Below, one piece after another: positions 30,305 through 42,077 of a stretch of 64,000 nt of DNA. Origin of the DNA: Prosopocoilus inquinatus (Eukaryota; Arthropoda; Insecta; Coleoptera; Lucanidae); contig CM069869.1 in NCBI GenBank assembly GCA_036172665.1, forward strand, positions 4,464,001 to 4,528,000, in the 5' to 3' direction. The notes under the pieces were generated by a model. That model had not been told where the DNA came from and did no database searches. It worked only from the letters and a program-made list of their open reading frames with translations. Numbering within the stretch: position 1 is the stretch's first letter; each line of letters starts with the position of its first letter. Both the position numbers and the translations under genes were made by a program.

Positions 30305-31116
30305 AAGACAAATCCTTATTTTACTGTATTATTTATCATCCCTCATATTTTAAATAAATTAGAGCATAATGATTTTTAAAGTTGCTTTATTTTTTTCGCA
30401 GGTCTGTCAGTCAAGATTGATTTGTCGACACGAATACACAATATACAGGTCATAAGTTGTCTGGTCGTTAGAAGTTCCAGGCGCCCGATGCACTTAACAC
30501 ACTGTGGCACTCTGGAAACTCATCGGCTGCTCAGCTTCCTCAACTAAATTAGATTTATGTGATCCGTATGTCAGGCTCGCACGCACCATTGACTTCCGAA
30601 CGTTATGACTTATTAAGATCAGATTTGACAGCCGATCTTCAATCTTAATTTCGCATAACTCTCGCGTAATTGCACCCAACGCTGCAGTTTTATGTGCTCG
30701 TTTAAAAATCACGTGCGTCACATAAATATCTGTCTGTATGGGTTTACATTGATTTATACTCGAGTTTTAACCATACCAATCACCCTTATGAAATTATATC
30801 ATTCTTTTCTTTTAATTTAATGGTTATATAGATAGAGATACCCAGTGATTTTGTTCATTTTTTAACAACTCGAAACTACGAGATTCAACACGTATGTCTT
30901 AGCTTGACGGCTCATATAATACATATATTGCTTTTTACAGCTAAATTACTGTATTGTTACTGTTTGGAGCGTTATGTACTTCTTGATTTATTAAGGTTTT
31001 TAATAAGTCCAAATTGCTTACATAACAATTCAGTTTTAAGAACAAGCAGTAAAAGTGATTATAGCTCTAAGTAATAAAACATTTATGTCGCTGCATTTAT
31101 AAAAATTGCATTTGTA
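30305..31116. other. non-coding DNA with an unassigned minus open frame
   Basis: A 75-residue minus-strand open frame at 30494-30721 lies in a GC-richer patch. I do not recognise it. No splice or domain signal supports a gene. The rest is A+T-rich. Confidence 0.3.
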
Positions 31117-31410
31117 CGGAGGTGTCGAAAAGTTTTAAGACGAAATGAAATACCCCTGGTCGTACGAATATCCGTGCTTTGCAATCATGACCTTAACAAC
31201 ATTTGGCCGGCTGACCTGCTTCTATGGTACGGCCGGCGGCACGCCTAATAAATAAATATTGGTTACGGTTTCCAGTAATAATAACAGACAATATACATAC
31301 AATGGAATGATTATCTCTTCTGCGTTCCATTTCACAACGAAATTAAACAAAACTTTCCGACACAAGAAATTGTTCAATACTAAAAGATAATTAGTTCGCA
31401 GCTTCTTATA

Positions 31411-31632
31411 CACAGAGAAAAATCAATAGTAAAAAGTAACACAAATTGTACTAAAGACAGAAATTGTAATAAAGACAGAAACAAATTGCAACAAATATTA
31501 ACACAATTGTAGTAAATATTAGCACAATTGTAGTAAACAGTCCGACAATTGTGCGAATATTTGATACAATTTGTTTCCGTCTTCATTCTAACTACAATTT
31601 GTGTTACTTTTTACTATTGATTTTTCTCTGTG
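31411..31632. mobile_element. 222-bp MITE with ~45-bp TIRs
   Basis: CACAGAGAAAAATCAATAGT and the following ~25 bp are repeated inverted at the right end almost perfectly. TA flanks both sides (31409-31410, 31633-31634). The interior contains repeats of AATTGTAGTAAATATTA. The ends resemble those of 60394-61104 (CACAGATAAAAAT). The near-identical arms suggest a recent insertion. Confidence 0.92.
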
Positions 31633-31923
31633 TACCTACACACTACATTGAGATAATATACGGTATTACCGGAAATTTTCCAGAATACTAACATTTTACA
31701 AATGTAATAGGATGTAAAGGTATAAAATCATTCCTGCGCAATATAATTAAACAGGATTAAATATTAGGGACAATATCCTACTTAGTATTAATTTTCATTT
31801 TCTTATTAGATGCTTAAATTCCTCAATTTGTATTTAAATTCTCGGTTTCATGAACAGAAATTTGCATCACTTTAAGAATATTCTTTATCATACGTTTTCA
31901 TGAATTAATTAATATAACAGTAA

Positions 31924-32045
31924 GGTCCGATTTCATAATAGGATTTTAATTTTAAAGTTGTTTTAACCTAAAAAAAAAATACATTTGTTTCCCCATTCTT
32001 AAATTGACTTAACGCTTCTTTAAAGTCTAATTATGAAAACGGCCA
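31924..32045. mobile_element. small palindromic element with TAA target duplication
   Basis: The left end is GGTCCGATTTCATAATAGGA and the right end, read inward, is GGCCGTTTTCATAATTAGA; TTTAAAG is shared further inside. TAA occurs at 31921-31923 and 32046-32048. It belongs with 16155-16243. Confidence 0.7.
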
Positions 32046-32762
32046 TAAGTCCCATTAAAAATTAATGTGTCATTAAAAATACTTTGTTACTCATTCGATT
32101 TATACAGAAAAAATAGGATAATAAAATAATTTTGGTTTATTTAACTCGTTTTGTTTGACTCTGTATAATAGTTTGATCTAAATTGGCGTTGGAAATTTTT
32201 ACTTGCAACACATGAAACATAAAAAGTATTTTCCTTTTCTGATCACTTCGTTTATTTATTATTTAACAACAATAACACGTTCAAACTTAAATTTAAATAC
32301 ATTCCGAACTTATGGCAGTTTAAAACATTTTGATTTAATATCTTTCAATTTTGTTAACAATTTAAATATGAAAATCTAAATTGAATCATAAAATAACAGA
32401 ATATAACAAAACCCGGGTAACTATTATTGTTATTAACATTAAACTAAAAACAATTAACAAACTAAACATGACTTCACAAAATATAACTATATACCTGAAT
32501 TAATTTTATTAATAATTACTGTCATAATACATTACAAATTACGCAGTTCTCATTACCTGGAATTTCATTATTCAATGCTTAACAGCTTACCTGCTCTCGT
32601 GAATGAATTTTATGACCCTGCTCATCCCCTGGTCAAGAGAGGGAGAGAGAAACGGGGAGGCTCGAATGAAAAAGGTTCTAAATTCAGACGGGCTATTTCA
32701 ATAAGGCTCAAATTCCAACAGATTTATTGCTTTTCGTCTTAAAACTTTTCGACAGTAGTGTA

Positions 32763-33779
32763 CCTTCTATAAGTAGAACGGCGTTCGTGGTCGCTTTTCA
32801 TCTTTATAAAAAGTTTTACTTGCTTCTTAAGAGTGTGTAATAAAGTCATTAGAAAACAGTATTACGGTTTTATGGTTTTATTATCACTTTATAATGTGGT
32901 TTAAACACTGTAAAAGAGTAAATATACAGTAATTTGACCGTATCAGAGACATATATTTGTAAGACATCAATACAAATATCTTTTTTCTACTTTGCATTTA
33001 TAACAAGCTCATTGTGACTAGGGATGATACGCTTGTTGTACCCCAACTCTACTCGTGCTACAATAAGCCTTCTTGAGATACTTGTTTAATAATATACTAT
33101 TACAAACGATGTATAATAGAGCATTGTGCAGGTTGTATACAACGATTATAGAACTAAAACGTAAACCGGAAGTAATGTAGTTTTATAATTGTTAGAATTA
33201 TAGTATATTAAAAAGCAAGTTTCACACGACATTTTATTTTAGCATGCAAGCGTTATATGTACAAGTTCCACACTATTTTAGTTCTTTGATGAAAAATAAG
33301 TTACTAGTTCGCGCTTGAAATAATTTCTAAAGACGATTTGGTGGTTGTCTTTATAATAACACATTTTGTGAGCTTATACAGTGTTTTTGTTATATTTAAA
33401 ATTTACGTTGACAACCAATAAAGGTAATTTGGAGGAGGATCGTTTGTGTTGTGTTGAGAGTTGCCAACTTTGGAAGACTCGAGCGCGCCAAATTTAATCT
33501 TAATTATTGCCTAAATCGCCCAAATTTCAAATTTGACAGTTAGGTAAGTCGTTTTATTTGTATAGTTCTTCAATTTCTATTTCACTTTTACCTTAGGGTC
33601 TTCTATTTAAAACTTAATTCGATTTACAAGGAGTAAGAACTGGAAATAAATTTTAGGTAACGAGGTCTGAAAACTTCGAATTTTGAAAACTCGTTTCCTC
33701 CTTTACTTCACAAAGAAAAAAAGAACATTTTTATTCCACTAATAGGTATTTGGCAATTTTATCAAAAACATTTGGTGTC
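32763..33779. other. A+T-rich DNA, no gene seen
   Basis: No recognisable gene or repeat. GATTGATC-type satellite words are absent until about 33780. Confidence 0.4.
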
Positions 33780-34830
33780 TTCTCTTTCAAACTTTCAAAG
33801 TTCGATCGAAATTTAAACAAGAGACGATCGAAATTAAACTGAAAAATAATTTATTTATTATTATTATTTTATTTTTGGGAAGTAAAATTCGACGCTTTGA
33901 CATTTAAACAAGAGACCACCGAAAGCAGTGCGGAATTTTGAGAGACGAAAGAAAAACTAGAACGTCGAAGTCTGATTGAATTTTAAACAAAAAGCGATCG
34001 AATTTAAATTAATTGAAAATTGTAATTTTCAGAAAACTTTTTTTAAATCAAAATCGATATTTAAACAAAAGCAAATATTTTGTGGACACCAGAAAAAAAA
34101 TTCAAAATTCTGACGTCATTATTTAAACAAAAGACGGTCGAAAGCACTGCGGAAATTAGAGGAACAAAGAAAAAGAAATTACAGCCGTCGAAATCTGAAT
34201 TAATTTTATAAACAAATGACGATCCAGTTTTTTGAATTAAAAAAAAAAAAAACTAATTTTCTGAAAGAAAATATTCTTACAATCGAAATTTTGTTGGCAC
34301 TTAAACCAAAAGACGATCCAATTTTAAACAAAGGTAGTTCGAAATCGATACGAACATGTTTGAGGATTTAGATCAAGGTTTAAACAAAAGGCGATCGAAA
34401 CCGCCGCGAAAGTTTGACGCACGAGAATTGAAACAAAAGACGATCGACTTTTGAGACGGTCGAATTCTGAGCAAAAGATGATCGAAATCGATAGGTGCGA
34501 AAGTTTTTGAGAATTAAAAAAGTCGGACGTGCCGGGCTTTGATGAAGCTTTAAACAAAAGACGATCGAGACCGACGCGAACGTTTGACGAACGAGAAGAA
34601 TTGAAAGAAAGGACGATCGAATTCTAAACAAAAAAGGATCGAAATCGAAACGAAAATTTTTGAGGATTAAGAAAATTGAATGCGTCGGGCTTTTGATCTT
34701 CAAGTTTTTAACAAAAGACGATCGAAATCGACGCGAAAGTTTGACGAACGAGAAGAAATTGAAACGAAAGAAGATCGACTTTTGAACAAAAGGCGATCGA
34801 TTTTTTTTTGCGGAACAAGTCAACAACATT
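33780..34830. repeat. A-rich array of AAACAAAAGACGATCGAAA units
   Basis: About fifteen copies of the motif AAACAAAAGACGATCGAAA occur with variants (GAGACGATCG, GGCGATCG, GACGGTCG) at 45-90-bp spacing. In the right part a higher-order unit of about 157-171 bp, built on GACGCGAA(A/C)GTTTGACGAACGA, is repeated three times (about 34385, 34556, 34713). This is the same motif, on the other strand, as GATCGTCTTTTGTTT in the T-rich arrays. Basic and Phe-rich minus-strand open frames, including one of 149 residues, arise from the repeat and are not genes. Confidence 0.88.
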
Positions 34831-35398
34831 TCTAATAAATAGAGATCGGAATCACATATTTTGACGTCATCAAGAAGACTTTTGCTTTGGATGGAAAATT
34901 ACTTTTTATTGCGTAATCCTTTCCGGAATAATCCGGGAGGGGATGTCCTACGACTGGTTTGCGACAATTCTTCATAATAAAGTGGCACTTTAGTGCCAAC
35001 TCACCAAATTTCAAATTCGATTTTTTTTTTTGTAGAGAAAAAATTGTATTTTGTCATTAAAAGTCCAAATTTGCCGCTTAATAACAATAACAGTAAATTA
35101 AACTCGACCAACTAAAGATTTGTGAAAAAGCACAATTAAAAAAACAGCGTAATTATTAAACAGAAAAGTAACGTTTTGTTTTCTTTTTCAATTTATTTAT
35201 TATTTTGTTCTTTTTTCGAACATAATGCAATCTTTTCTATCGATTATCGAGAATATCTCGCAGCAGTCTTGAATTAATAAAAAAAATACTCTATTCTATT
35301 CGCTTATTTTCTATATTATCTGAAGTTGTTTCTTTTTTTTTCGTAAATACTTATTACGAACGCTGTTGATCGTAAAATGTACGATCATCATTTTTTTT
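34831..35398. other. A+T-rich DNA, no gene seen
   Basis: Contains a small inverted repeat GTGGCACTTTAGTGCCAACT (34981-35000) and poly-T/A tracts. Nothing else is recognised. Confidence 0.4.
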
Positions 35399-35570
35399 TA
35401 ATAATAATAATAAACATCTTTATTTCCTAGAAAACACAAGAACATCATTTATAAATGTAAAGTAATGTAAGCGGAGAAACGTTAAGGTGGGGTTCACATA
35501 TGTGGTCTTCCACCCAAACCTTGAATAACAATAACAAAGCAATAAGATAAACGCCTAAGACTAAGGGCTT
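35399..35570 (-). mobile_element. LINE 3' end with (TTA)n tail
   Basis: Read on the minus strand, this ends in GGAAATAAAGATGTTTATTATTATTATTA, the polyadenylation-signal plus microsatellite tail typical of some LINE 3' ends. Upstream blocks correspond to those at 38299-38450 (CCAAACCTTGAA/TAAACCTTGACGAA, AGGTGGGGTTCA/AGGGTGAGATTCA), so both are copies of one family. There is no coding sequence. Confidence 0.55.
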
Positions 35571-35873
35571 AAAATTAAAGATTGAAAAAACTGTGTTTTT
35601 TCTCTTCTTTTCTTTTGTTTTTGTTGCTTTTGTATTCTGATTATGATTTGCTGGCCTTGTGTGCTCTTTTTTTACGAATTTCGAATTACTGTTTTGAATT
35701 GTAATGTTTTTTTTTTTTTTAATTTAATTGTCATTACGAATTTTTATTTTACTTTTTCTCGATTGTTTTTTATTTTCAATTTTTTCATAAATTAAGAAAT
35801 TATAATCTTTGGAAATCTTATTTTCTCCCGTTTCGATTATGAAAGTAACCCTATTTTATTATAGAAGGACTTA

Positions 35874-36138
35874 TGCCCGGTTTCTAGAAGCTTTTATCGT
35901 TAGATACAGTCAATATTGCTATAGTTACCCATGTTAGAAGTATAAGAATTTTTAACTTATTAAGGCTGGGTTTCATAAAAGATTTAAATCAGGATTAAAT
36001 TTCATGATAGGTTAGAATGTAACACCCATTATGACGCATAGTAGAGGGCGTCACATTCTAACTAACCCTTAAATTTATTCTTGACTTAAGTTATTTATGA
36101 AATTCAGCCTGAATGATAAAAGCTTCTGAAACCGGGCA
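35874..36138. mobile_element. palindromic element, nested palindrome inside
   Basis: Outer ends TGCCCGGTTTCTAGAAGC and GCTTCTGAAACCGGGCA pair, after TTA on the left and before TAG on the right. Inside, a second palindrome (about 35963-36110) pairs GGCTGGGTTTCATAAA with TTTATGAAATTCAGCC, with arms of over 50 bp. The inner element is probably a separate insertion of a related family. A half copy of the inner palindrome lies at about 23095. Confidence 0.75.
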
Positions 36139-38000
36139 TAGGTCTTTTGACTTATATGAACAAGGTATACATATCCAAATCACGTCGTGAAATGTGAAGG
36201 TCTTTAGCAAAAGTAATTCCATTATACTCAAGCCAAAGAAAAGGAAAATTAATTCGCCGTTATGCGAGGTGTCAGTTACGATACATTACATTTAAAACTC
36301 AATTATAAGGCCAGTTTCCAGAAGGAATTCAGGGCGCTTAATTATCAACAGTTCATGATTGTCCCGGTGTAAAAGAACCGGAAATAACTGAGGTGCAGTC
36401 GCGAATAAAATTAATTCGCTCTTACAATCGGCATTCTTTTTCCGCACACGTATTATATTAAATGAAGAGATCAATAAAACAAACATTAAACACTTTAGAA
36501 AATTCCTTTGGGCATGTCCATGTTTAATCCGAATTTATTGTTCAGACAAATTAAGTTGTTTAATTTATCTTTTCTACTTTGCATTATGATGTAAAAACAG
36601 CGCTATAACGGAACCTATTGTCTAATTGTTTTTGGTTTTTGAAATTTTTGTCATTAACTTAATGACTGTGGCGCAAAAAAATTACATTGTTTAAAAAGGG
36701 CATCTAATTCATGTGAGCCGCACTCGATTAGCACGTTTCTAATCGTTCCGTAGTCCAAAGGTTAACAGCTGTCATAAACAACTTGCCAATGCTGTCGCAT
36801 GTTGCAATCAAAACTCTTTTTTATCTTAGCTTATTATTATTAATCAATATAAAAATGTGCAATCTTAGTATCTCCCCCAAATAACTACATTTTTCACGGA
36901 TGTCCTTAAAAGATGGACATCCTGTATACTCAAGTATCGTTTACTTTTTTATACACAGATGGCATCCAAAAGTATTCAGTGCTATAGGAGTTTAGACTCA
37001 AAAATTACAATGTTGTCAACAATTAAAAAAAAAAACAGAAACTTCGAATACAAAATTCGAAAACTTGAATGAAAATCAAAACAAAACCGAATCAATTAAA
37101 AGTGATTTGTAGGCACGCCGAAACTCACATTTAAGAAATAACGAAAACACGTAAATTCAAATAAACACAAATTAAGGAGGAATAAATTAGAAGTTTTCGG
37201 ATACGTATTTTTTTTCTTGCGGCGAATTTCGGTTTTACGCACGAAAACGAGTTTATTAAACCCGCCGCTTTATTATTAACTAAAATTAACACACACACGG
37301 TTTATGGCGTTTAAATTAGAATTAAATTTGCAATTTTCTGTCGTAAATCTTCTATTTTTATGCGCGGAAAACAAATTTATCGGTCTCGCCGTTTCCATAT
37401 CTAAATAATTTTACATTAAATTTATCTTTCTTTAAAAAAAAAATCACAGCTTAGCATTTCAATAAATTAAGAAAAAGACTATATACAGATTGAGTCAGAC
37501 TACTTAGTTTGCGGTACACATCTTCGTACGCGTCCGGCTACGGCACTAGTAGGGGAACGGAACGCGCATTCGCTTAATAATTCACCGCCGAACTACGATA
37601 CGAATTCAAAAATGAGGTGTTTGTGGAAAAGAGACGGAAGACAAATGCAAAAGTTGAAGTGGAAAAGAGAAGAAAGATGAGGAAAGACAAAACAAGATAA
37701 AAAATTCATACAAGGAATCGGGTGTCGCGGGATACTCGAGAGACGAGGGTTCAAACCCGTACGGAATAGAATTTTTCCGTCTTCTTGTTAGTGTTTGCTT
37801 CCTTGTATTAATTTATTTAATTCAGCACTATCATATTCTTCTCTTTAAGATTAAAAAAAATACAAAAAAAAAAAACGAACTGATGTAATGTTTTAAAAAC
37901 GCAGAAGAAGACAGATGAAGGACGGAAAAGATGAAAAGCAGTTCTTAAAGGTGGAAGATGTTTAAACAAGATACAGAAAGTGATGTTACAGTGGCAACTT
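36139..38000. other. unique DNA, candidate regulatory islands
   Basis: 36700-36810 holds clustered transcription-factor-like words (TCTAATCG, AACAGCTGTCATAAA). 37190-37600 is repeat-free with GC patches (TTGCGGCGAATTTCGG, AACCCGCCGCTTTATTATTA). A perfect B-box-like GGTTCAAACCC lies at 37750 but without a tRNA fold. No coding region is supported. Confidence 0.35.
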
Positions 38001-39160
38001 CTTCAAGAAACGAAATTCTAGGAATTCTTCCGCCTGTATTCAAATTGGCTATCTCTTTCCGAGAGTTGAATCAGCTATTAGATTAGTTGGGCTTCTTCAT
38101 TAATTTTTAACTTTTTTTTGTTTTAATTTTTCATTTCTTCAAAAATTTTAATATTTATCTCTTGTTTCGATTTTTAATAATTTCTCATATATTATTTTAT
38201 TTTCTTCGGCTGGGTTCAATTTAGTTGGGTTGGCCTTGAAACGTTTTTTTACATATTATTTTTTGGATTTGTTCTTAATTTTTAAGTTTAACATTTTATA
38301 TTTAATAATAATAATAACAGGCTTTATTGTGTTGTAAAAGAAAAACAAATACAAATTTAAGAAATAAAAAAAAAAATTAACACAATCACAGGGTGAGATT
38401 CAGTAAATTACTGCTCTTCCGTTTAAACCTTGACGAAGAAATGACAAAATATTGAAAATTAATGCCTAATACTAAAAAACAAAGAAACAAACTATACTAT
38501 GAAATTAAAAAGAATAAACAAAAAAATATAAATATAAATTCCCTAAAATACAAAAAAACAATAATAAAGAAAATGAATTATTATTATGAATCTGTGAATC
38601 TGAATTTAATTTTTGTTTTTTCGAATTTCCTTAAAATTCTTAATATTTTTATTTCGATTTTTGATAGTTTAGTTGGTTTGTTTTGACCTTGAAACGTTTT
38701 TAATGTTTCACATTTTAATGATTAAAAGAAGTTGGGTCCATTTGGGCTTAATTCAATAGTCGAGGGTTGAGTTCGCTTAGTTTCGGTTTAGTTAGGTTAG
38801 GTTTATTTAATTTGGATTTAGTTCTGTTGACTGTTAAATATTTTTTTAATTTTTAAAGATATTTAAATTTTCTGTGATTTCAATTTTTAATTTTTAAAAT
38901 TTCTTGTTTCAATCCCTTACAGTTTAATTTTCGATTTTTGATCATTTATTACGATTTTATCTATTATCAAATACTTTTCTTGGGTTGGCTTTACTTAGGT
39001 TGAGTTCAGTTGGTTTGGATTGACCTTAAAGATTTTTTTTAATTTTAAAACGTCCTTAAATTTTTAAAGATTCTTACTTTCTTCGTTTTTAAAATATTTA
39101 ATTTTTAACATAATTTCGTTAATTTTCGTGTACTTCTTGCTCGTAACAATTGAAATTGAA
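38001..39160. repeat. T-rich repeat region with GACCTTGAAACGTTTTT words
   Basis: The phrase GTTGG(G)TT(G)..(G)ACCTTGAAACG followed by T runs occurs near 38226, 38670 and 39010, giving a loose 340-440-bp periodicity. The region is T-rich on the plus strand like the satellite arrays but lacks the GATCGTC motif. A minus-strand LINE 3' end lies within it at 38299-38450. Confidence 0.5.
38299..38450 (-). mobile_element. LINE 3' end with (TTA)n tail
   Basis: On the minus strand it ends ACAATAAAGCCTGTTATTATTATTA. The body matches the 35399-35570 copy block by block. Only the 3' end is present, as is usual for 5'-truncated LINE insertions. Confidence 0.55.
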
Positions 39161-39324
39161 GAAACAAATAAAAATACTTTTAAAAACGAGCTAAAAGTGT
39201 AATTTATTAACTTACTTGGAGTTTCGCAAATACTTGCAAATATTTTCGCAATTATTTGCGAAACGTCAAGTAAGTTAATAAATTACGTTTTTAGCTCGTT
39301 TTTAAAAGTATTTTTATTTGTTTC
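39161..39324. repeat. 164-bp near-perfect palindrome
   Basis: Arms of about 80 bp (GAAACAAATAAAAATACTTT on the left, AAAGTATTTTTATTTGTTTC on the right) pair with only about five differences, meeting at AATATT. It may be a recent hairpin MITE or could give rise to a hairpin RNA. There are no flanking target duplications that I can define. Confidence 0.9.
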
Positions 39325-41536
39325 ATATCTTCTATATTTTCTTTCGATCTTCTACAGTTTTTCCTTAAAATTTTCAATTTTTATCATTTTTATTTTGATA
39401 AGATTTCATCTAATTTTGCCCTCCCCTAAACAAGATCCTGGCTGCGCCTGTGGTAACGACCAAGGCGTATTTCATCTTGAAAACAATACAATACCATACA
39501 AGAAATCATACCTATTTTGATGAAACGTAGCCCATAATCAGCCCTAATCATTGTAAAGTGCATACTCGGAAAACATTATCATTAATCCACTTTTATTCTA
39601 TTTGATTTTTTTTCTATTTGATAGAACGCTTCAGTGACCACTGGTGGGCGCTACAGCCCACTTTGGGAACCTATGATCTATACGTAACAAATATGTTATT
39701 TTTCAAGACTGGCCTTGCACGTGTTTCGTTTTGCCTCTCGTTAAAACTTATTTAATTTATCCGCACTGAAAGTCTGAATTCTTATTCTTAAAAAAATATG
39801 CCTAATTGAATGACTTATAACAAATAAACAACTAATAATCTGGCTTTGCCAAAATTACAATTCTCGTAAAACGCTTCCAAAGACTTAAATCAGTATTCGA
39901 CTAAAATTAAATTTGTAGATGATTAAATTAAATAAATAAGAAAAAGAAAAAATATATAATTTGCAGATGAATTCCGTAAAGTGAAATCCGCAAATGGCCA
40001 ATTGTCGTAAAAAAGACATGCAGCACATGGTTTCTTTAACGTTAACAAAGAACCACGATGCAAGACCTAAGCCAAAGTCGAACAACAAAAAAAAAGAAAA
40101 AGAAAAAGTACGTACATAAAAGAGCAGCCGATCTAAGTACACCACAAAAGGACAATGAAGGGCGAACAGTTTGCGCTCGACAAAAAGTAAACAAAGTATC
40201 CGTGCCGCACCGCAGGGTATTGTGACATGCAGAGGACCTATTACTAGACGGCTTTTATCATCTGGAGAGGATATTGACGGATGATCTGACTGAAAATGTC
40301 TTCATCCCATTGTGGCATTGTCATGACGTACTCAATCGGTCGTTAACGGGGATAAAGAAACAGATACTCCAAGCTAACAACGTAAACTGTGCTCGCATAC
40401 CAAGTGCGAAGGAATGATGATGCTCAAGTGTTCAAGTGTGATTGAAAAATTGTACGTACAGTTTACGATGAGACAAGTAAGATACCTTTTTTTTACCTAA
40501 ACTAATTGAAATATTTCAGATACTATCAGAACACATACTTGTAAATATATTCTTTTTGTAACCTATCTCATAAGATCAAGGTGAGCGCGAAGCAATTTCT
40601 TAGAAATCTTCAAAAAAGTTTCGATTCTCTGTTGGGGGAATTATAAGATTACTATACGTAGGACACAAATTAATAATTAATTCTGTTCTTCAGTCAAGAT
40701 CTTTCAGATCAGGAATAACTGAGTCAACTGGATCTCACTGTGCAGGTTGTACTGATTGTCATAATTAAGCATAGGATTTGAATAAGTACACGCCATCGTT
40801 TCAGTAGCGCCGTAAAAATGTATCGAACAGGCACATTGTGTAATGGGACGGTGAAAATAATTTACGGCGTTCTTACTAGATGACGCAATGTCGTAATAAA
40901 GTCCGCCGGTCGAGGTACAACTGGTCAACTAATTACTCTGAAAATCTTTACACATTTAAACAAGAAGAATTGATTACACAACTGTATTTTTTTATTGCGG
41001 CAATATTGCTCTGTTTTTTGTTATACTGAGTAACACCATTGCTGTTACTGTTACCACCATTACATTGCTGTAGCGGCGTTAATTGTCTCCGCAGCCCTCG
41101 CGTTTGTTTACACGCTACGGTCTAATATCTTATATTGCCCGCTTCATTAGAATTTGAACCGCGCAAAATATATTTCTCCTATATATAGTCATAATCTTAC
41201 AGAAATAACTTTAAATATTAAAAGTACACGTGGTTGGCAATATTGTAACAAACTGACATTTACGTAGAGAGACTTAATTTATTTTATATCACCAGGAAAG
41301 TACAAGGTGTAGATGAGACAGCAGGTTAATATTAATGTAAACAAAGTAGAATTCTCTGGAGGCACTGATCGCCAGATGCAAAGTGAGTGACGAATGCATA
41401 CAGCACTAAGAACTTTCCTGGAAAACATATATATATATATATATACATAGCGCGATATCTAAGTTAAATAGAACATCTGGAAATTCTATAATTATAGCCA
41501 CTAGTGAAATGAAAGGGATTGCTTGGATTATAGCTA
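39325..41536. other. mixed unique DNA; hAT-like end; regulatory candidates
   Basis: CAGTGACCACTGGTGGGCGC...CTTTGGGAACC at about 39630-39672 resembles a hAT terminus. 40140-40440 and 41040-41165 are GC-richer, repeat-free islands; the second contains TTAATTG and a forkhead-type TGTTTAC (GCGTTTGTTTACACGC). An (AT)n run lies at about 41428-41444. Open frames here are short and unrecognised. Confidence 0.4.
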
Positions 41537-42077
41537 AGGTGACTAGATTTTTACTTGGGCTTTACAATCAACAAAAAAAAACTATGCTTTTAAAGAATAC
41601 TCATCAACGAAATGCCAAAAAAACAAACTTCTTTTTCAAAGAGAGAGGAGCACGACATTTTTGTACAGAATTTAGAGCAACGTATTAGTTGTCGAACATT
41701 GCAAAATAAAATGAAATAATAAATTTCAAATTCAAAATCACGTGTATTTTCTCTATAAGACCATATCATCTTGGCGTCATTACTGAAATAACAAAACATA
41801 CAATAAAATTTTTTTAATTACTTACTATCCAAAACTAAAACTTAACATGTAAATAAATAAATAAAAAATCGGGTATTACAAGCCGAATGAGTAAACAGTT
41901 AATAACTTTTTTTATATTTTGTAATTCAATCTACAACATAAATTTGAATGTTTTGCTGTAAACTGATGAAAGTATGTTCTCTCCAAAAGGCGAGACATTT
42001 TTAAAATTCCGCGGGACGCGGGACAAATTGTAGAAACAGTGATTGTCCCGCCAAAATTGGGACGTATGGTCACCTTA
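41537..42077. mobile_element. possible hAT MITE
   Basis: The left end TAAGGTGACTAGATTTTTAC and the right end (read inward TTAAGGTGACCATACGTCCC) share AAGGTGAC(C/T)A and a TT(T)GG block, typical of hAT termini. No convincing 8-bp target duplication was found. Confidence 0.45.

Larger units (their letters stand above)
31117..32760. mobile_element. Tc1/mariner-like TIR element, decayed
   Basis: Ends share TGTCGAAAAGTTTTAAGACG in inverted orientation (31124 onward and about 32730-32753), and TA flanks both sides (31115-31116, 32761-32762). At 1644 bp it is the size of an autonomous element, but I find no transposase motif. It contains two younger insertions, at 31411-31632 and 31924-32045. Confidence 0.75.

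Noticed and set aside
30494..30721. 75-residue minus-strand open frame in a GC-richer patch
   Set aside because: Not recognised and unsupported by neighbouring exons or motifs; a homology search would decide.
34380..34829. 149-residue minus-strand open frame rich in Phe, Arg and Ser
   Set aside because: It is the translation of the AAACAAAAGACGATCGAAA array read backwards; its internal peptide repeats mirror the DNA repeat.
37725..37770. Perfect tRNA B-box-like GGTTCAAACCC
   Set aside because: No acceptor stem, D-arm or anticodon arm can be drawn around it, so it is neither a tRNA gene nor a clear SINE.
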